64,000 bases of DNA, taken from positions 62,001 to 126,000 of the forward strand of contig DATMXP010000014.1 in NCBI GenBank assembly GCA_035561515.1. Reading direction: 5' to 3'. The stretch comes from Terriglobales bacterium (lineage in GTDB: Bacteria; Acidobacteriota; Terriglobia; Terriglobales; Acidobacteriaceae). Below are positions 60,011 through 64,000 of this stretch, in pieces; position 1 is the stretch's first letter, and each line of letters starts with the position of its first letter. The notes below the pieces were generated by a model. That model saw only the letters and a program-made list of their open reading frames with translations. It searched no databases and was not told the origin of the DNA. The position numbers and the translations under genes are program-made.

Positions 60011-62806
60011 TTGGCTACGAAGAAGAAAACTACTGCTGAAAGTGCCGCGCCCGCGGAAGCTGCAACTTACGTGGCGAAAGGCCCCGAAGACACTCAGAAA
60101 CTCGGACGTGTGTTCCTGATCGACTCGTTTGGGTTGATCTTCCGGGCGTATCACGCGATGTCGAGACAGCGCTCCATGTCCACCAAGGCGGGTATTCCCA
60201 CGAGCGCGAGCTATGTCTTCATCAACATGCTGCGCAAACTGCGGGAGGATTTTCATCCCGAGTACGTGGCAGCCGTGTTCGATACCTCCGGCCCGACGTT
60301 CCGCGATACGAAAGCGCAGGAAGTAACAGCGGTAAAGAAGTTCGACCTCAAGACCCAGACATTCCAGGAGATCGAGTACAAGGGCTACAAGGCAAACCGT
60401 TCGGAGATGCCAGCCGACTTGGCGCAGCAAATCCCATACATCCGGCGAGCGCTGGAGGCGTACCGGATTCCGATCCTGCAGATGGAAGGCTTCGAAGCAG
60501 ATGACGTGATCGGGACGCTGGCGAAGAAGGCTGCGGACGAAGGCTTTCCCGTGTACGTGGTGTCGAGCGACAAAGACATGCTGCAACTGGTGAACGAGCG
60601 GGTCTGCGTCCTGAACCCGCCGAAGGACAACCTGATCTGCGATTCGCGGAAGGTGGAGGAAATCCTGGGCGTTCCGCCGGAGCGCGTGATCGACGTGATG
60701 GCGCTGCGCGGCGACTCCATCGACAACATTCCGGGAGCGCCGGGAATCGGCGACAAAGGTTCGGTGGATCTCATCCAGAAGTTCGGCTCACTGGACAACC
60801 TGCTCGAGCACGCGGAACAGGTGGAGAAGAAGACTTATCGAGAGTCGCTGCTGAATAACAAGGAGACCATTCAGTTCAGCCGCGAGATGGCCACCATCGA
60901 CTGCAATGTTCCAATCGACTTTGACCCGGCGCCGATGAAGATAGGCGATCCGGATATGAACGTCCTTCGTGAACTCTTCACCGAGTTGGAGTTCACGTCG
61001 CTGCTGAAGGATATGGTGGCCGGCGTGGATGAGAGCCAGACCGAGTATGGCGAGGCGAAGTCGGCGGCAGATATTGAGAAAGTCATGAAGTCGCTGGGCA
61101 AAGATGGCGTGCTGGCCGTTGCACTCGATGTGCCCGCGCAATCTGAAGAGGAAGCGGAATCTGCGGAAGAAGGGCAGGAGCAACAGGGACAGTTGATGTT
61201 GTCGGCGGCGCCAGCGAGTTCGCCGAAGCTTCAGAAGGTAGCCATCTCAGCGGCGTCAGGTAAGGCAAGTGTGGTGTCGCTGGACGACAGCGATGCCGGC
61301 AAGGTGCTGAAGCGCTCGCTGGCTGATGCGAATGTCGAGAAGGCCGTCCACGATTACAAGTCGGCGATCCATGGGTTCGACGAGTGCGGGGTGAAGCTCG
61401 ATGGTGTCCGCGACGAGACCATGCTGTATTCGTACCTGCTGGATCCGACGTATTCGAGCCACACGCTTCCGGAAGTGGCGCTACGGCGCTTCAACGTGAA
61501 GCTGAGCGGCGGGTTGGCGGAATCGGCCGACATTACGCAACGCCTGGCGAACCTATTGCGCGATGAGGTGGAAAGCAAAGGTCTACGCAAAGTTTACGAC
61601 GATATCGACCTCCCGCTCGTTCCGGTGCTGGCGCGCATGGAACAGGCTGGCGTGAAGATCGACTGCGATGTCCTGCGAGACATGTCGGCTCGGCTCGACA
61701 AAGACTGCTACGCTGTTGCCGAGAAGATCTACGAGAAATCGGGGCAGCGGTTCAACATCAACTCGCCCAAGCAACTGGGCGACGTGCTGTTTAACAAAAT
61801 GAACCTGCGGAAGCCAGTGAAGTATGGCAAGGGCAAGACGATTTCGACGGCCGTTGACGTCTTGCAGGAACTGGCGACCGAGCATGAGGTTCCGCGGCTG
61901 GTGCTGGAGTTCCGCCAGTTATCGAAGTTGAAATCTACTTACGTCGACGCACTGCCGCTGATGCTCAACCATTGCACGCAGCGTCTGCATACGACTTTCG
62001 ATCAAACGAACACGGCGACCGGGCGATTGTCTTCGAAGAACCCGAATTTGCAGAACATCCCGATTCGCACCGAGCTTGGACGCGAGATTCGCGCAGCGTT
62101 CATCGCCGAGCCCGGACATGTGCTGCTGTCGGCTGACTACTCGCAGATCGAACTGAGGCTGCTGGCGCATTTCTCGGAAGATCCGCTACTGATCGAATCC
62201 TTCGCGAACAATGAAGATATTCATACCTCAACGGCGGTGCGTGTGTTTGGCATAGGCGCGGACGAGGTCACGCCGGAACATCGGCGTCGGGCGAAGGCAG
62301 TTAACTTCGGCATCGTGTACGGGCAAACGCCATTTGGGCTGGCGCAGACGCTCGGCATCGACCAGAAAGAGGCGAGGCAGTTCATTGAGGCGTATTTCGC
62401 GAAGTACACGGGCGTCCGCAAGTGGCTGGACGACATCGTCGTCGAGGCGCACGAGAACAAGATGGTGAAGACGATGTTCGGGCGGATGCGTCCACTGCCG
62501 GATATCGATTCTCGCAATCCAAACCTGCGCGGGTTTGCCGAACGCACGGCGATGAACACGCCGCTGCAGGGCACAGCCGCCGACCTGATTAAGCTGGCGA
62601 TGATTCGCCTGGATGCCGATCTCCGCGAGCGCAAGCTGAAGTCGCGAATGACGCTGCAAGTTCACGACGAACTGGTGTTCGAAGTTCCCGAAGAGGAAGT
62701 GGATGTGATGATGTCTCTGGTGTGCGAACGCATGGAGCAGGTGTGGCCCTTGCGGGTGCCGCTCCAGGTGGATGCGGGGACGGGTAAGAACTGGCGGGAC
62801 ATTTAG
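60011..62806 (+). CDS. polA: DNA polymerase I PolA with degenerate 3'-5' exonuclease
   Basis: A 931-residue repair and Okazaki-fragment polymerase from a TTG start. In order: 5'-3' exonuclease (about residues 33-310, LIDSFGLIFRAYHAM, DRGDSIDNIPGAPGIGDKG-like ALRGDSIDNIPGAPGIGDKG), a 3'-5' exonuclease-like domain (about 340-540) and family-A polymerase (about 560-930) with motif A DYSQIELRLLAHFSEDP, motif B RRAKAVNFGIVYGQ and motif C VHDELVFEV. The exonuclease domain is broken: LDVPAQ replaces the DTET metal motif, and the AEDAD block reads AESAD, so proofreading is presumably lost, as in Taq polymerase. An acidic Glu/Gln insert (EEEAESAEEGQEQQG) lies in this dead domain. Confidence 0.95.
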   Translation: MATKKKTTAESAAPAEAATYVAKGPEDTQKLGRVFLIDSFGLIFRAYHAMSRQRSMSTKAGIPTSASYVFINMLRKLREDFHPEYVAAVFDTSGPTFRDTKAQEVTAVKKFDLKTQTFQEIEYKGYKANRSEMPADLAQQIPYIRRALEAYRIPILQMEGFEADDVIGTLAKKAADEGFPVYVVSSDKDMLQLVNERVCVLNPPKDNLICDSRKVEEILGVPPERVIDVMALRGDSIDNIPGAPGIGDKGSVDLIQKFGSLDNLLEHAEQVEKKTYRESLLNNKETIQFSREMATIDCNVPIDFDPAPMKIGDPDMNVLRELFTELEFTSLLKDMVAGVDESQTEYGEAKSAADIEKVMKSLGKDGVLAVALDVPAQSEEEAESAEEGQEQQGQLMLSAAPASSPKLQKVAISAASGKASVVSLDDSDAGKVLKRSLADANVEKAVHDYKSAIHGFDECGVKLDGVRDETMLYSYLLDPTYSSHTLPEVALRRFNVKLSGGLAESADITQRLANLLRDEVESKGLRKVYDDIDLPLVPVLARMEQAGVKIDCDVLRDMSARLDKDCYAVAEKIYEKSGQRFNINSPKQLGDVLFNKMNLRKPVKYGKGKTISTAVDVLQELATEHEVPRLVLEFRQLSKLKSTYVDALPLMLNHCTQRLHTTFDQTNTATGRLSSKNPNLQNIPIRTELGREIRAAFIAEPGHVLLSADYSQIELRLLAHFSEDPLLIESFANNEDIHTSTAVRVFGIGADEVTPEHRRRAKAVNFGIVYGQTPFGLAQTLGIDQKEARQFIEAYFAKYTGVRKWLDDIVVEAHENKMVKTMFGRMRPLPDIDSRNPNLRGFAERTAMNTPLQGTAADLIKLAMIRLDADLRERKLKSRMTLQVHDELVFEVPEEEVDVMMSLVCERMEQVWPLRVPLQVDAGTGKNWRDI

Positions 62807-62821
62807 CCGACCCGAAGTACG

Positions 62822-62849
62822 CTCCCACCCTCCGCCGGGAAGGTGGGAG
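62822..62849. repeat. GTGGGAG-type hairpin
   Basis: CTCCCACC (62822-62829) and GGTGGGAG (62842-62849), perfect 8-bp arms with a 12-base loop and no T tract. It lies between the convergent polA and the propeller-like gene and is related in sequence to the hairpins at 39162 and 43503; it may serve as a weak bidirectional terminator. Confidence 0.5.
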
Positions 62850-62862
62850 TACAGATTGCGCA

Positions 62863-64000
62863 CTAATTCCCTGAAACTCCAGATTGCGCCGAACTTACTT
62901 TCAACGTGTAGACTTCCTGCCGCTCTGTAAGTACAGCTAGTCTCTCCCCGTCATCGGAGAATTGGGCGTACTCGATGGGACTCTCGAAGGTAAGCTCGGC
63001 TTTCTTCGATTTGGCAGCCAAGTCGAACAGCACCACTCGTCCGGGCTCACGCTCGATCGCGAGAATGTCTGTCTTTGTGCAGATGACCGGCGCTCTTCCG
63101 AAGTACCGTCCAATTCGCTGGCCCTTCAGGTCGTAGATCAACACTCGATGGTGGCTATCCTGAAACATGAGGTACTTGCCTGTCGGGATCATGTCGGAAA
63201 TCTTGAACGAACCTCTGCCGGTATCGATCGGGAAACGTGCCATTGGGGTCCCAGTGCGCACATCCAGAGCGACGACGAAATAACTTTCGTCCTTCTGCAG
63301 AATAGTTTCCGCCAGACGCGCCGCCTCCGGATCTTGTTTGATTTCTTCCTTCGCACCCTTGTCGGTGAGATCCCACGCGAGCACCAGGACATTTTCGCCA
63401 GGATTCCAGCCAAGGTTCGGCATCCGTTTGAAGAAGCGGGTCCAGAGCAGTTTCCCGGAACGCACATCGTGAATTTCAAACGTCACGTCACGCGTCGGGT
63501 GTTCATCCGGATCTTTCGGCAGGATAACGACGTACGTCCCGGCAACCTGAAACACCCGTTCGCGCTTCTTGTGACTTGCAACTTGGACTATGGCAGGACG
63601 GTCAAGGTTAATAGAGGCTACAGTGTTCCCCTGCTGGTCTCCTTCCTGTTTGCGTAAGTCCTTTTCGCTCGTGCCGCGCATCAGGAGTTTGCGATAGCGA
63701 TTCGGCGGCGCGAAGTTCAGGAGCGCGGTGCTGCTCTCAAAGAAGGCGCCGTTGAACGGCGCAAGATTCAGAGCACCACTGCCGGTCAGGTCCCAGATCT
63801 TTCCTCGCGTCTTTTCGCTGAGCGCAAGCACCTTCAGATCAGGCGAGAACATTACCGCACGAGTGTAGCCGAGAGGCGCCCTGGGCAAAGTGACCGTTGC
63901 CAAAGGCGCGGTAAGCGGGCGACGGTACAGTGCGACTTCTCCGTTGGCGCGCTCGTTAACCCAGGTACCGTCATACACGTCTACTGCATTGGTCTTGCTC
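62863..64000 (-). CDS. Beta-propeller-like (WD40/YVTN type) protein, 5' partial
   Basis: At least 378 residues, with the frame open to the right edge of the window, so the N terminus is missing; a GTG at 63978 is in frame but not evidently the start. The sequence is a succession of beta-blade-like units with WDLT, YDLKGQRIGRYFG, FDLAAKSKKAELTF and the blade-like FSDDGERLAVLTERQEVYTLKV, suggesting a WD40/YVTN-like propeller. No enzyme or anchor is seen in the visible part. Probably a scaffold or sensor domain; function unknown. Confidence 0.6.
   Translation of the reverse strand, partial: SKTNAVDVYDGTWVNERANGEVALYRRPLTAPLATVTLPRAPLGYTRAVMFSPDLKVLALSEKTRGKIWDLTGSGALNLAPFNGAFFESSTALLNFAPPNRYRKLLMRGTSEKDLRKQEGDQQGNTVASINLDRPAIVQVASHKKRERVFQVAGTYVVILPKDPDEHPTRDVTFEIHDVRSGKLLWTRFFKRMPNLGWNPGENVLVLAWDLTDKGAKEEIKQDPEAARLAETILQKDESYFVVALDVRTGTPMARFPIDTGRGSFKISDMIPTGKYLMFQDSHHRVLIYDLKGQRIGRYFGRAPVICTKTDILAIEREPGRVVLFDLAAKSKKAELTFESPIEYAQFSDDGERLAVLTERQEVYTLKVSSAQSGVSGN

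Overview
The window is about 60% GC, densely packed with genes on both strands, and reads as a chromosomal segment of an Acidobacteriota bacterium (Terriglobia or Koribacter-like). That placement is inferred from gene content: DUF4097 and PDZ proteins behind an ECF sigma factor, many secreted DUF proteins, GH115, and a two-membrane envelope implied by AsmA and periplasmic factors. No rRNA, tRNA, CRISPR array or transposase was found.

Layout. 0-6 kb: queA (5' end outside the window), a YdcF-like protein, a secreted PSMA-like M28 peptidase and small membrane proteins. 6-12.6 kb: an AsmA protein with a poly-Gln tail, pgsA, an AMMECR1 protein, a Cys-pair protein behind a possible sigma-54 promoter, coaE and a Trm112-like protein. 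12.6-15.3 kb: an SDR and an odd two-domain protein with an Arg/Ser-rich linker, coupled to a tiny Pro-rich peptide. 15.4-24.4 kb: an envelope-defence cluster of DUF1175 protein, bacterial alpha-2-macroglobulin with intact thioester and a membrane protein, converging on a penicillin-binding transpeptidase and a SpoIID-metallopeptidase fusion. 24.4-39.1 kb: aminotransferase, class II photolyase, PAS/GAF histidine kinase, AraC regulator divergent from a tautomerase, secreted vanadium haloperoxidase, GH115 glycosidase and DUF4349 protein.

39.4-43.4 kb is the most distinctive region: a lower-GC chain of overlapping genes in which three short Rhs-core-plus-C-terminal-tip genes alternate with four small genes whose products all look exported or membrane-bound. 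It looks like an array of orphan Rhs toxin tips with envelope-located immunity proteins and no full-length rhs gene in view. One tip carries an L,D-transpeptidase-like Cys motif paired with a secreted partner. A 685-base stretch packed with several kinds of interspersed repeat follows.

44-64 kb returns to housekeeping and envelope genes: TetR regulator with a palindrome at its start, Kef-type antiporter, an S41 protease homologue that has lost its catalytic Ser and Lys, PBP1A, an aldo/keto reductase, an ECF sigma / HEAT anti-sigma / DUF4097 / PDZ operon, xseA, a secreted VOC protein, a Gfo/Idh/MocA oxidoreductase, polA with a degenerate proofreading domain, and a beta-propeller-like protein cut by the window end.
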